Below the pieces are notes generated by a model, which saw only the letters and a program-made list of their open reading frames with translations, was not told where the DNA came from and did not search any database. Source: a bacterium (GTDB lineage: Bacteria > Calescibacteriota > Calescibacteriia > Calescibacteriales > Calescibacteriaceae). Taken from it: a stretch of DNA of 37,452 nucleotides. Position 1 is the stretch's first letter, and each line of letters opens with the position of its first letter. Location of the stretch: positions 1-37,452 of the forward strand of contig JAUQOU010000019.1 in assembly GCA_030550715.1 (NCBI GenBank), given 5' to 3'. The translations under genes were made by a program, and so were the position numbers. This document shows, piece after piece, positions 1 through 8,055 of the stretch.

Positions 1-132
1 TCCTTCTTCTTTCTTCTTTTCTGTTTTCGCTTTTTTGATTCTATCGCAAGAGAAGGTGAATAAAAGAGTAGCTATAAGTGATACTTTCAATATACCGATT
101 AACTTTCCACTCTTTTCTTTATCAAAAAGCAT
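1..132 (-). CDS. Putative lipoprotein, 3' part cut by the left edge
   Basis: The first 44 codons are present and the frame is open to the window edge. The N-terminus is basic, followed by a hydrophobic stretch (about residues 11-27) ending in TFS-Cys29, a plausible though not ideal lipobox. After it comes a very Lys/Glu-rich segment, as expected for the exposed tether of a lipoprotein. The ATG overlaps the end of the upstream small membrane protein gene by 11 nt, so translation is probably coupled within the yidD operon. The function is not recognisable. A short anchored membrane protein would be an alternative reading. Confidence 0.5.
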   Translation of the reverse strand, partial: MLFDKEKSGKLIGILKVSLIATLLFTFSCDRIKKAKTEKKKEEG

Positions 133-334
133 TATCCCAATACCTCCACTCAAAAATTTTAACTTTTTCCACCTTAAACTTATCAATATATTGTCTCTTT
201 TTCATGTTATGCCGTATTTTTAGAGGTAAGATTACTGGGAAGAGAACAAAACCTAAAATTTTTCTGACAATATAAATAATTGTGAAAAGTCCAAGTATTG
301 AGAGGGAAAGAAGTGTTTTAACTGTCTGTTTCAT
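122..334 (-). CDS. Small membrane protein downstream of yidD
   Basis: A 70-residue protein with a hydrophobic segment at about residues 8-38, probably one or two membrane passes, then a basic C-terminal tail. The ATG overlaps the yidD stop codon (ATGA), and its own end overlaps the start of the following lipoprotein. This overlapping arrangement on both sides is the main reason to believe the gene is real. I recognise no family. YidD helps membrane-protein insertion, so an envelope role is a reasonable guess from context only. Confidence 0.45.
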   Translation of the reverse strand: MKQTVKTLLSLSILGLFTIIYIVRKILGFVLFPVILPLKIRHNMKKRQYIDKFKVEKVKIFEWRYWDNAF

Positions 335-579
335 GGCATATCAACTCCTCCTTTTGATATAGGATTACATCTCAAAATTCTCCAAATTGTTTTCAAGATT
401 GCTTTGGGTAAAGGATATTTTTCTATGCATGTCAAGGCATATTCCGAGCAAGAAGGATAGAACCTGCAAGACGGGGGGAAGGGTAGAGCCCTCCATAAGC
501 GCACTGTAAAACAAATCAGAACTTTGACTATATTTTCCGTAAATCTCCAAAGATTTTTCAAAAATTCTATTATGAGCAT
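331..579 (-). CDS. yidD: YidD, membrane protein insertion efficiency factor
   Basis: YidD is a small inner-membrane-associated protein that assists YidC-dependent insertion of membrane proteins. The family signature is clear: [11 protein letters not shown] (residues 38-48, with the conserved cysteines C38 and C44) and, near the C-terminus, RCNP..KGGVD. The 82-residue length is normal. The usual neighbours rpmH, rnpA and yidC are not present here; the gene instead heads a small envelope-protein operon. The ATG at 579 overlaps the likely start of the divergent plus-strand gene at 572, so the two 5' ends cross by 8 nt. No other ATG, GTG or TTG in frame would keep the amphipathic N-terminal helix. 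Confidence 0.9.
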   Translation of the reverse strand: MLIIEFLKNLWRFTENIVKVLICFTVRLWRALPFPPSCRFYPSCSEYALTCIEKYPLPKAILKTIWRILRCNPISKGGVDMP

Positions 580-1171
580 ATTTTTCCCAAAAAAATCAAG
601 ACATACTCTTTTATTCTTTATATTTATTGCTTTTTTTTCTTTTTATGTTAATACAAAGCTTTTTGAGATAAAACCTGTTGCTTTTTATCAAGATATTGTT
701 GTATCAAACCTTGATGCGTATGCCGAATGTATCATATACCAAATAATAAAGAAAGAATCAAGATGTAGTAAAGATGATACCGATAAAATCCTTCTTTATG
801 CCATCCTTTTTGTGTTGAGAAAATCATTTGAAGATATAATTGGACTTGAGCAAGATATTGCGAAAAATATTGTAGAAGGAGAGAATTTATGGAAACAGAA
901 GGTGAATGAGAATGAAATCTCTTTACTTCTTGCTCTTGGCTTCACCCAAAGAGAGATAAAAGATAGATTTATAAGAGTAAGCATATTTTCTGAAAAAATA
1001 GAGAAGGAGTTTTTGGTCAATTTTGAAGATCTAAAATACGTTCTGAAAAAACTTTATTTGCAACAGAGTAATAGGTTAGATGAAAATGGAATTACTGACG
1101 ACCAGAAAACAAGGGCAATTTATGAGGTGATAAAAACATTCATTACAGATAAAATAATCTTACAACGCTGA
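572..1171 (+). CDS. Exported or membrane-anchored protein of unknown function
   Basis: An N-terminal FPKKSRH basic segment followed by a hydrophobic stretch (about residues 13-27) looks like an uncleaved signal anchor or signal peptide. The remaining 170 residues are hydrophilic and alpha-helical in character, with an E/K-rich middle. I chose the ATG at 572; an upstream in-frame TTG at 524 would put charged, unlikely residues before the signal and lie wholly inside yidD. The overall look (helical, exported, about 200 residues) recalls SurA/PpiD-type N-terminal chaperone domains, but I see no PPIase domain and do not assign one. It ends 5 nt from the convergent HDOD gene. Confidence 0.6.
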   Translation: MSIFFPKKSRHTLLFFIFIAFFSFYVNTKLFEIKPVAFYQDIVVSNLDAYAECIIYQIIKKESRCSKDDTDKILLYAILFVLRKSFEDIIGLEQDIAKNIVEGENLWKQKVNENEISLLLALGFTQREIKDRFIRVSIFSEKIEKEFLVNFEDLKYVLKKLYLQQSNRLDENGITDDQKTRAIYEVIKTFITDKIILQR

Positions 1172-1176
1172 TAGCT

Positions 1177-2088
1177 TTACAGGTTCATAGGAATTTCTTT
1201 GAAGAACTCCTCTGATATTCTTTCTACATTCAAAAATGTCTCGTAAAATATCATTTCTATATCGCTTTCTTTTATTTTTAGAACATCAAAGCTCTTTTTT
1301 GAGAATTTCTCTACCATGTTGTCAAATCCAGCTCCCATTCCTGTCATCTGAGCTATTATATCTCCTACATGGACCATAAATGTAAGCTGTTTTATGTAAT
1401 CTGGTGCATCATTAGGAAGAAGGTGTGGCGACTTAAAATATCTTAGCGGTATTTTTATGTCATCAGGAAGGTTCCACGCTTCAGCTATAAGATAATTCAC
1501 TTCCTGATGTGATATTCCTAAAATTTCTTCTTCTGCTTCTCTCATATCTTTTCCAGAAAGCACACACATTAACATTTCTTTTTTCTCCAAGAACACATAG
1601 AAATCCAGAATTATTTTTCCTATATTTCTCATAGATGCTACTGCGAATGCGTTTTGTGAGAGATGAGGAAAAGATATTTCTGCAATCCTTTTTGATGCGT
1701 ATCCACCTATGAATGATTGAAGGGCGAGCTCGGCTTTCTTGTAAATATATCCTTTAAGCTCTGATTCCTGCAATCTTTTTATCCAGAAAGCAAGGGTTAT
1801 CCTTGCGATGTTATATACTCCGAGAAAAACTATTGCTGTCTCCAAAGATGAGACCCGTATTGTAGAAAATGTTCTTGAATTTATGTATCGGAGTATATCA
1901 GCAGCTAAATTTGGCTCTTTTGCTATTTCCTCTGCCAGCTTCTGAACGCTTATATCTTCGTACATCGTGAGGTTTATTATGTTCTTTATCACATGTGGCA
2001 GAGGAGGAATTTTTTTCTCTATCTCGCTCAGAATTTTTGTTCTTCTCTGTATTTTTTCTACCTCTTTTCTTTCTTCTTGCTCTATCAT
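1177..2088 (-). CDS. HDOD domain signalling protein
   Basis: HDOD domains are catalytically inactive relatives of HD phosphohydrolases found in bacterial signalling proteins. Residues about 25-225 fit well: IPPLPHVIKNIINL at the start, a helix with LAEEIAKEPNLAADILRYIN, then SSLETAIVFLGV, which is the typical start of the second helical half. No GGDEF, EAL or receiver domain is attached, so this is a stand-alone HDOD protein of 303 residues. A strong AGGAGG ribosome site lies just upstream of the ATG. The next gene upstream on the same strand is the NusB-like gene, about 196 nt away. The partner and signal are unknown. Confidence 0.85.
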   Translation of the reverse strand: MIEQEERKEVEKIQRRTKILSEIEKKIPPLPHVIKNIINLTMYEDISVQKLAEEIAKEPNLAADILRYINSRTFSTIRVSSLETAIVFLGVYNIARITLAFWIKRLQESELKGYIYKKAELALQSFIGGYASKRIAEISFPHLSQNAFAVASMRNIGKIILDFYVFLEKKEMLMCVLSGKDMREAEEEILGISHQEVNYLIAEAWNLPDDIKIPLRYFKSPHLLPNDAPDYIKQLTFMVHVGDIIAQMTGMGAGFDNMVEKFSKKSFDVLKIKESDIEMIFYETFLNVERISEEFFKEIPMNL

Positions 2089-2124
2089 TTTTTTCCTCCT
2101 TTCTTAATTTTATATTTAGATTTT

Positions 2125-2180
2125 CCCCGTGGAAATTTTCTCTTGACCCCGTGAACTGAAAATTTTACTTGCGACCCCGT
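2125..2180. repeat. Triplicated CCCCGT motif, possible IS-end relic
   Basis: CCCCGT occurs at 2125, 2147 and 2175, each followed or preceded by an A/T-rich aaatttt-type segment; the last two share the core GACCCCGT. In this AT-rich intergenic stretch such GC islands stand out. Repeated short units of this kind resemble the multiple terminal repeats of IS21-type elements. No transposase gene is near, so at most this is a solo end. It lies between the NusB-like and HDOD genes. Confidence 0.3.
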
Positions 2181-2284
2181 ATTTTTAATTTCCTATAATC
2201 AGTTAAAATTTAATTCTTTTTTCAGTAAAGTGTTAAAAAATGAAAATTTTTGAGAAATTTTTCCCGACTTCCACAGAAGATACG

Positions 2285-2638
2285 CTACGAATTTTCTATT
2301 TTTTCCTTTATTTTCAATATAGATGCTATGAGAAATTTGTGGGAATTTGTGGGACAGTATAACTGAGATAACCTTTTTGTGGAACGAATTACATCTTCTA
2401 ATTTTTCCCCCAATATAACTGCTGACACCGAAATTCTGAGGATGCATTTTTCTATGGGAATGATACTGTCTACTTCCCTTCTGAGCGTTTCAGAAATTAA
2501 TTTATCTATCTTTTCTCTGTTTTTAAGGAAAGTTTTTATGAGTTCATTTTCTGAGTTTGAGAGAATTTTCATCTCTCCTTTTACTTCTGCTTCGTACATT
2601 TCCAAAAGGGCATCTTTAAATTTCTTTATAGACGACAT
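2285..2638 (-). CDS. nusB: NusB-like transcription antitermination protein
   Basis: NusB binds boxA RNA with NusE (ribosomal protein S10) in antitermination of rRNA operons. The 117-residue protein keeps the all-helical layout: an N-terminal ALLEMYEAE helix, NREKIDKLISETLR (the family's ID.lI segment), EKCILRISVSAVI (matching the usual dr.iLRla.yEl) and a C-terminal helix with FLIASILKIKEKI in place of the usual FvNgvLd.i. It is diverged: the N-terminal boxA-binding Arg-rich start is short, and the AV.lAK motif reads STKRLSQ. Its length is slightly under the usual 130-150. I rate the family assignment good and strict function probable. Confidence 0.7.
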   Translation of the reverse strand: MSSIKKFKDALLEMYEAEVKGEMKILSNSENELIKTFLKNREKIDKLISETLRREVDSIIPIEKCILRISVSAVILGEKLEDVIRSTKRLSQLYCPTNSHKFLIASILKIKEKIENS

Positions 2639-2682
2639 AGATTTGCTCGCTTTTTATACTTCGCTGTACTGAAAATGTGAGT

Positions 2683-2736
2683 TCAATCAAATCCGGGAAA
2701 ATAAAAAGTTAATTTAACTGATTTTGGTTTGATTGA
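2683..2736. repeat. Nested dyad symmetry between hslV and nusB
   Basis: Outer arms TCAATCAAA (2683-2691) and TTTGATTGA (2728-2736) flank an inner AGTTAA/TTAACT dyad followed, on the minus strand, by a short T run. It could be a weak terminator for hslV or an operator for the NusB-like gene downstream. The G+C content of the arms is low, so a stable intrinsic terminator is doubtful. Confidence 0.3.
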
Positions 2737-2809
2737 CTTTCTGTTAGTTTTGCTTTGTCCAAGAATTAAATGGGAATTAGAGCAGTGTAAAGTGATAGAT
2801 ATGGTATTT

Positions 2810-3331
2810 TTATTCCAGAACCTCAATAAATATGTTTTCATTTGAGTATATTGAGATTTCTCCCGAAAGTTTTATTGCTTCTTTTGCTATTTCTTCTGGT
2901 GGGAGTGATGTGTGTTTGAGGAGTGCTTTTGCTACTGCAAGAGCTATTGGTCCTCCTGATCCTATTGCGGCGACATTATCATCTGGGGAAATAACATCTC
3001 CATTTCCAGATATTATAAGTATATTTTGTTTGTCTGCGACAAGAAGCATTGAGGAGAGTTGGCGCAGGGCTCTGTCGGTTCTCCAATCCTTTGCTAATTC
3101 TATTGCAGATTTCAGCAGATTACCACCGAATTCTTGAAGTTTCTTTTCAAATCTTTCAAGCAGAGCCATAGAGTCAGCTGTACTTCCCGCAAAACCTACA
3201 AGGACGGTGTTATTGTAGATCTTTCTTACCTTTCGGGTTGAGTGTTTGAATATTATATCTCCCAGTGTCATTTGTCCATCGGAAGCCATAACAACTTTAC
3301 CATCTCTGTATATAGCTATGACGGTTGTCAA
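2810..3331 (-). CDS. hslV: HslV, ATP-dependent protease proteolytic subunit
   Basis: HslV is the Ntn-hydrolase peptidase of the cytoplasmic HslUV (ClpQY) protease. The start codon is TTG, immediately followed by Thr-Thr; after removal of the initiator, the N-terminal Thr is the catalytic nucleophile. Family blocks are intact: SDGQMTLG, the FAGSTADS loop, LAKDWRTDRALR and ISGNGDV. The 173-residue length is standard. The ATPase partner hslU is not in the window. The start lies 9 nt from the 3' CCA end of tRNA-Asp and no Shine-Dalgarno sequence fits in that gap, so the message is probably released by tRNA processing as a nearly leaderless mRNA. Confidence 0.95.
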   Translation of the reverse strand: MTTVIAIYRDGKVVMASDGQMTLGDIIFKHSTRKVRKIYNNTVLVGFAGSTADSMALLERFEKKLQEFGGNLLKSAIELAKDWRTDRALRQLSSMLLVADKQNILIISGNGDVISPDDNVAAIGSGGPIALAVAKALLKHTSLPPEEIAKEAIKLSGEISIYSNENIFIEVLE

Positions 3332-3340
3332 TAGAATTTG

Positions 3341-3417
3341 TGGCGGGGCTGACGGGACTTGAACCCGCGACCTCCGGCTTGACAGACCGGCGTTCTAACC
3401 AGCTGAACTACAGCCCC
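3341..3417 (-). tRNA. tRNA-Asp (GTC)
   Basis: A full cloverleaf can be folded on the minus strand: acceptor GGGGCTG pairs with CAGCCCC, followed by G and an encoded CCA. The D-arm contains AGCTGGTTAGA, the anticodon loop is CTGTCAA with anticodon GTC (complement at 3381-3383), and the T-loop is GTTCAAG. Length is 77 with CCA. hslV follows 9 nt downstream on the same strand, so the two are likely co-transcribed. Confidence 0.97.
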
Positions 3418-3475
3418 AAATGAAAATATATGATAAAAAATTTTTTAATATACTTTCCCCTCTCTTTCTCCAATT

Positions 3476-3489
3476 TCAAAAATTTTTGA
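3476..3489. repeat. 14-bp perfect palindrome upstream of nuoCD
   Basis: TCAAAAATTTTTGA is its own reverse complement and lies between the divergent tRNA-Asp and nuoCD genes. An operator is possible. In DNA this AT-rich, chance palindromes are not rare. Confidence 0.2.
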
Positions 3490-3546
3490 GAAGGTAAAAA
3501 ATCAGCAAAAAACAATACACAAAAATAAGTGAAAAATTTTTTGAAG

Positions 3547-5289
3547 ATGGGAAAGACAAAATCAGAACTCCTCGAAAATATAAAAGTACTCTGTAACGGA
3601 CTCTACGAAGATGCAAGATTAAGAGATATGGTTGAGTTCGTTGTAAAACCACAAAACCTTATTATGTTTGAAACAAAACTCAAAAATGATGGATTCAATA
3701 TGATTCTTGACCTTTTCGGAGTTGATTTTTACGATAATCAAAGATTGAAAGATTACGCGGGAGTGAAAGAAAGGTTTGCGGTGATATACCACTTTCTCAA
3801 AATACCACAAAATGAAAGAGTAAGGGTTATTGTGCCTGTAAGTGAAGAAAATCCATCTGTGCCATCATCTGTCAGATTGTTCAGAGGTGCAGATTGGTTT
3901 GAAAGGGAAGTTTACGACCTTTTGGGCATAAAATTTGAAGGGCACCCCGATTTGAGAAGAATAATGCTCCCGGAGGACTTTGAAGGTCATCCTCTGAGAA
4001 AAGATTTCCCAACAAAAGGAGTAAAAGAATATGTGGGAACAAAATATACTCCTCGCCTTGTCAGATTACCCGGTAAAGAAAAACCACAAGATGTCTTTGA
4101 AGAGGGGGCAAGGATGATAATAAATGTGGGGCCGACTCATCCTGCAACTCATGGAACTTTCAGAATGATTTTTGAGCTTGAAGGTGAAGATATAGTCGGG
4201 GCTGATTTAGAAATAGGATATCTTCACAGAGGTGTTGAAAAAAACGGCGAGAACATGAGATGGGAGGACTTCATTCCTATGACCGATAGGTTAAACTATC
4301 TTTCCGCATACCTTAACAATATGATATACACAGAGATGCTTGAAAGATTTTTAGGTATATGGGACGATGTGCCACAAAGGGCTAAATTCATAAGGGTTAT
4401 TTTAGCGGAACTTTCAAGAATAGCAGACCACCTTGTTTCAATAGGAACCATGGCAGTAGACCTTGGAGCGCTAACTCCATTTTGGTATTTTTTCAAGGTT
4501 AGAGAGGAGATATATTCTGTTTTTGAGTGGGCTGTTGGAGCACGGCTCACAACTTCGGGTACATCTGTTGGAGGAGTAAGAAGAGACCTTGACGAAAAAA
4601 CAATAGAAAAAATAAAATGGATAATAGATGACATCCTTCCAAAAGCTCTCAAAGATGTAGATTCTCTCCTTACAAAAAACAGAATATTTATAGATAGAAC
4701 TCGTGGAATAGGAGTTATTTCGGCTCAGGAAGCAATAGAGTGGGGTTTTACAGGTCCCTCTCTTAGGGGGTCGGGAGTAGCTTGGGATATAAGAAAAGTC
4801 CAGCCATATGGGCTTTACGAACTTTTTGATTTTGAAGTCCCGGTTGCTACGGAGGGAGATGTTTATTCAAGATACCTTGTCAGAATGGAAGAGATGGTTC
4901 AAAGTGCGAAAATAATAAGACAGGCACTTGAAAATATGCCACAGGACGGAATAAGGATAAAGTCAGACAAATTCGCTTCTCTTCCTTCTTTGCCAGATAA
5001 AAAACTTGTATATACTCAGATAGAAGCTCTGATTCATCATTTCAAAGGAATAGTTGAGGGAGTAGTGCCACCTTTTGGCTGGTTTTATTTTGGGGGTGAA
5101 GCGGCAAACGGAGAGCTTGGATTTTTTGCTATTTCAGATGGTAAAAGAACTCCGTGGAGAATAAGAATAAGACCCCCTTGCTTCGCTATATATCAGGCGT
5201 TCAGGTATATGGTTTTGGGACACAAGCTTGCCGATTTTGTCGGAATTTTAGGAAGTATAAACATAGTTGCCGGAGAGCTTGATAGGTAA
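3547..5289 (+). CDS. nuoCD: NuoCD, fused NADH dehydrogenase I (complex I) subunits C and D
   Basis: This fuses the 30-kDa (NuoC) and 49-kDa (NuoD) subunits of the peripheral arm of complex I, which lie near the quinone site. Residues about 1-165 are NuoC, ending in the signature EGHPDLRRIMLPEDFEGHPL. From about residue 185 NuoD begins with NVGPTHPATHGTFR and IGYLHRGVEK and runs to GSINIVAGELDR, the usual C-terminus. Total 580 residues agrees with known CD fusions. I use the ATG at 3547; a GTG at 3529 is also in frame, and neither has a clear ribosome site. No other nuo gene is nearby. A [NiFe]-hydrogenase-related large subunit is unlikely, because the metal-binding CxxC pairs are absent. Confidence 0.93.
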   Translation: MGKTKSELLENIKVLCNGLYEDARLRDMVEFVVKPQNLIMFETKLKNDGFNMILDLFGVDFYDNQRLKDYAGVKERFAVIYHFLKIPQNERVRVIVPVSEENPSVPSSVRLFRGADWFEREVYDLLGIKFEGHPDLRRIMLPEDFEGHPLRKDFPTKGVKEYVGTKYTPRLVRLPGKEKPQDVFEEGARMIINVGPTHPATHGTFRMIFELEGEDIVGADLEIGYLHRGVEKNGENMRWEDFIPMTDRLNYLSAYLNNMIYTEMLERFLGIWDDVPQRAKFIRVILAELSRIADHLVSIGTMAVDLGALTPFWYFFKVREEIYSVFEWAVGARLTTSGTSVGGVRRDLDEKTIEKIKWIIDDILPKALKDVDSLLTKNRIFIDRTRGIGVISAQEAIEWGFTGPSLRGSGVAWDIRKVQPYGLYELFDFEVPVATEGDVYSRYLVRMEEMVQSAKIIRQALENMPQDGIRIKSDKFASLPSLPDKKLVYTQIEALIHHFKGIVEGVVPPFGWFYFGGEAANGELGFFAISDGKRTPWRIRIRPPCFAIYQAFRYMVLGHKLADFVGILGSINIVAGELDR

Positions 5290-5339
5290 AGATTTTTAAG
5301 CTAAGACAAGTTTACATAAGAGGATTTTTAGAAACTGAT

Positions 5340-6536
5340 ATGGAAAGAGAAGATAGCATCTCAGATAAAAAATCAGAAAAAGAAATAATAAAGCCGTTCA
5401 GAGGTTTTTTGTATTCTCATCGTCTGAAAGATAAAATAAGTGATTTGATCTGCCCCCCTTACGATGTCATAGATGAGAAAATGCAGAAAGAACTTTTTGA
5501 AAAAAGTGAATTTAACTATGTGAGAATAGTTCTTTCTCCTTATGGACACGAACACGCAACAGAGAGTTTAAAGAGGTTTCTTCAAGAAAAAATAATAGAA
5601 AGAAGTGATGAGGAATCTATTTATGTTCTTGTTCAGAATTTCTACGATAAAGAAGGAAAGAAGTTTGAGTTTGTTGGAATTATCTCCCTTGTCTCGTGTG
5701 ATGCCAAGATAGTTGAACATGAAAGAACAAAGCCGAAGGTTGTTGAAGATAGAATTGAGCTTCTTCAAAAAACCGGATTCAATACCTGTCCGATCTTCCT
5801 TATGACATCAGGAAAAAACATAAGAAGCTGGTATGAAACCTCAAAAGATAATTTCAAAAAGATTTTTGATTTTTCTTATGTTTCGTATGAGTATGAAATA
5901 AGGATTTTCGGCTCTTTTTTTTCATCACAGGATTTCTCAATCATCAACAAGTTGCAAGATAAGGAATTCTTGATAGCAGATGGACATCACAGGTTCAACG
6001 CTATAAAAGAGGTGTATTCTCAGAAAAAGAATGAAAAGTTTTTTATGGCTTTTATTGCTGACGAGAGCTCGGGATTTTTCATAATGCCATTTTTAAGAGA
6101 AGTAGAAAGCAGATATAAACAGTATCTGAAATCTCTGGACTTTGATTTTATCTTATCAAGAAGGAAATTTTCTCTTCCTCAAAACGTTGATGTTTTTACG
6201 CTTGTGAAAAACTTTGATGCTGACTTACTTTTTATATTCGATGACGGAGCCGAAAAATTGGTGATAAGAAAACTTTTTGAAAAAAATCATCTTCAAGTTC
6301 TTCATGACTATATATTGAAAAATATTGAAGTAAGTTTTGAAGCTAATATGTTAAAATCTTTAAGAAAGATTCATGGGGGGAATATAGGATGCGCAATTTT
6401 CCCAAGACCACTATCTATGGAGGAAATTTGGGAAATTGTGAGAAAAAAGAGCATCCTTCCCCCAAAGTCCACTTATTTCTGGCCAAAAATTCCATCAGGT
6501 CTTGTCTTGAACAAAACAAATTTCTCGGAACTTTGA
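5340..6536 (+). CDS. DUF1015 family protein
   Basis: Family hallmarks are visible throughout: KPFRGFLY near the N-terminus, CPPYDVID at about residues 37-44, HERTKPKVVEDRIELL in the middle, ADGHHRFNA at about 214-222 and the ending PPKSTYFWPKIPSGLV. The DGHHR element resembles the motif of ParB/sulfiredoxin-fold serine kinases (SerK/SbnI), which hints at a nucleotide-dependent enzyme, but the function of this family is not settled and I do not assign one. Length 398 is normal. It lies 50 nt after nuoCD on the same strand and may be co-transcribed; no functional link is evident. Confidence 0.85.
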   Translation: MEREDSISDKKSEKEIIKPFRGFLYSHRLKDKISDLICPPYDVIDEKMQKELFEKSEFNYVRIVLSPYGHEHATESLKRFLQEKIIERSDEESIYVLVQNFYDKEGKKFEFVGIISLVSCDAKIVEHERTKPKVVEDRIELLQKTGFNTCPIFLMTSGKNIRSWYETSKDNFKKIFDFSYVSYEYEIRIFGSFFSSQDFSIINKLQDKEFLIADGHHRFNAIKEVYSQKKNEKFFMAFIADESSGFFIMPFLREVESRYKQYLKSLDFDFILSRRKFSLPQNVDVFTLVKNFDADLLFIFDDGAEKLVIRKLFEKNHLQVLHDYILKNIEVSFEANMLKSLRKIHGGNIGCAIFPRPLSMEEIWEIVRKKSILPPKSTYFWPKIPSGLVLNKTNFSEL

Positions 6537-6658
6537 AATCTCTTTCAAGGTTTTTCGTTTTTGGAAGCTTTGAATTTCTACCTTATTTTGCTTCTTTGAT
6601 ACTTCACAAGCTTTCTTCGGAACACTTTTTAATTAGATAAGAGGGGAGGTGATTCAAT

Positions 6659-7729
6659 ATGCGCGGCGTTATTCTATCAGATAACGGTACTATATCATAT
6701 AATTCTGAAAGAGTTGGGATAAGTGAAAGGAAAAAATCATACTATCCGCTTCGCCTTCTTGAAGTTGAGATAACTTTGAGGTGTCCTTTGAGGTGTATTC
6801 ATTGCAGTGTAGGTGGAGGAGAGAGCAAAGTTGATCTGCCCCTTGAAAAGTATCTTGAACTCGTTGACGATTGCTACAAACTTGGAGTTGAAGGGATTGA
6901 TATAATAGGTGGGGAACCCCTTGCTTATCCACATATATACGAAGCCCTAAGTTATACTGTCAAGAAAATTCCGAAGACATACCTCAGTACTGCTGGATAC
7001 TTCATAAATGAGAAAATTGCAGATAAATTGAAAAGTACTGGGCTTGAATATGTGTTCATAAGTTTAGATGGTCCGACAAAAGAGAAGCACGAGAAAATAA
7101 GGGGGGTGGGGACATTTGAGAAAACGCTTTCAGCGATTCGCATGCTTTCGGAGAAAGGTTTTTATGTTATAGTGTCTTTTGTTGCGACTTCTGAGACGTT
7201 TTCTGATATTCCCGAGATGATTGAGCTATGTGAGAAATTATCTGCTAAAAAACTTTTTGTTCTCGCTTTTATTCCAGAGGGTAGAGGAAAGAGGGTGAGC
7301 AATCTTGTTCTGACAGAGGATATGATAAAGCAGGTGATCAATTTTTACATTCGCTATAAGGGTAAAGTTGAGCTTGAATTTGATTGCTCTTTGAAAACAT
7401 ACTTTGGAGATCTTCCATCAGATTGCTATATATGCCCTGCGGGGACTACATTTGCGACCGTGAAGGTTAATGGTGATGTTTTTCCCTGTGGTTTTTTGCG
7501 CGACTACGAAAATATGAAAGCAGGAAATATATTTGAAAAGCGTTTTATAGAAATATGGTGTGATGATGGCAATTTTTCTTACTTCAGAAAACCGATATCT
7601 GGCTGTGAAAGTTGTTCTATATACAAAGAGTGCAGAGGAGGATGTCAGGCGCTAAAAATAGGTAAGGTTTGCGATGGGAAACCATATGTGCGAAAACAGT
7701 TCTTTGCAGAACTCGGTTTTATAAAATAA
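6659..7729 (+). CDS. Radical SAM/SPASM domain protein
   Basis: A cytoplasmic radical S-adenosylmethionine enzyme. The [4Fe-4S]/SAM motif C42-PLR-C46-IH-C49 is followed by GGEP (84-87), which contacts the SAM amino group. The C-terminal SPASM region has C256, C259, C277, C316, C319, C325 and C329, enough for two auxiliary Fe-S clusters. Enzymes of this layout modify peptides (PqqE, AlbA-like), mature sulfatases or act in alternative haem synthesis (AhbC/AhbD, NirJ). The substrate cannot be told from sequence. A strong GGGGAGGTGA ribosome site precedes the ATG. No obvious precursor peptide lies upstream; the nearest small gene is the convergent two-CxxC protein just downstream. Confidence 0.88.
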   Translation: MRGVILSDNGTISYNSERVGISERKKSYYPLRLLEVEITLRCPLRCIHCSVGGGESKVDLPLEKYLELVDDCYKLGVEGIDIIGGEPLAYPHIYEALSYTVKKIPKTYLSTAGYFINEKIADKLKSTGLEYVFISLDGPTKEKHEKIRGVGTFEKTLSAIRMLSEKGFYVIVSFVATSETFSDIPEMIELCEKLSAKKLFVLAFIPEGRGKRVSNLVLTEDMIKQVINFYIRYKGKVELEFDCSLKTYFGDLPSDCYICPAGTTFATVKVNGDVFPCGFLRDYENMKAGNIFEKRFIEIWCDDGNFSYFRKPISGCESCSIYKECRGGCQALKIGKVCDGKPYVRKQFFAELGFIK

Positions 7730-7785
7730 TTCTACTCTCTCTTATTTTCTTAATTACTTACGCTTTCGTTCAGGAAAATAGTTTT

Positions 7786-8019
7786 TTATTTCATCTTTTT
7801 TATTTTTCTCCTTGATATAGGTTTTAGTTTTATTTCTCTTACAAGGTGATTAGGTTTTCTTCCTCTGTTTTCTGGTGGGGGTGGTGGGTTCAGTTTATTT
7901 ATTTCTGTAAGAGTATCTGTCATTCTGCCACAGATGATGCATTTTTTCATCTGCAGTACTCCTTCGTGAGTTGATACCACTTCAAGAAACATTATTCCGC
8001 CACACTTTATGCATCTCAT
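7786..8019 (-). CDS. Small two-CxxC zinc-ribbon protein
   Basis: A 77-residue basic protein. C3/C6 and C27/C30 form a compact zinc ribbon; it is followed by a PPPPP run and a strongly basic tail (KPISRRKIKKMK), which suggests nucleic-acid or ribosome contact. No family name is recognised. The gene has a good GGAGGG ribosome site 9 nt before the ATG, but that site lies in the 3' arm of a strong hairpin, so translation is probably regulated. It is convergent with the radical SAM gene. The Cys-rich N-terminus could also suit a metal-handling role. Confidence 0.7.
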   Translation of the reverse strand: MRCIKCGGIMFLEVVSTHEGVLQMKKCIICGRMTDTLTEINKLNPPPPPENRGRKPNHLVREIKLKPISRRKIKKMK

Positions 8020-8020
8020 A

Positions 8021-8055
8021 AGCTCTTCCCTCCTTTTTTTCGGAGGGAAAGAGCT
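8021..8055 (-). promoter_or_regulatory. Hairpin sequestering the ribosome-binding site of the zinc-ribbon gene
   Basis: Arms 8042-8055 and 8021-8033 pair over 13 bp with a single bulged base around an A-rich 8-nt loop. The 3' arm contains GGAGGGAAGAGCT, i.e. the Shine-Dalgarno sequence that ends 2 nt from the ATG. There is no T run after the stem, so it is not an intrinsic terminator. In RNA this would block initiation until melted, by heat, a protein or a ribosome on the upstream leader ORF. Confidence 0.6.

Noticed and set aside
6389-6640. 83-residue plus-strand ORF after the DUF1015 gene
   Set aside because: It starts inside the DUF1015 gene in another frame, has no motif, and the radical SAM gene's ribosome site follows its end.
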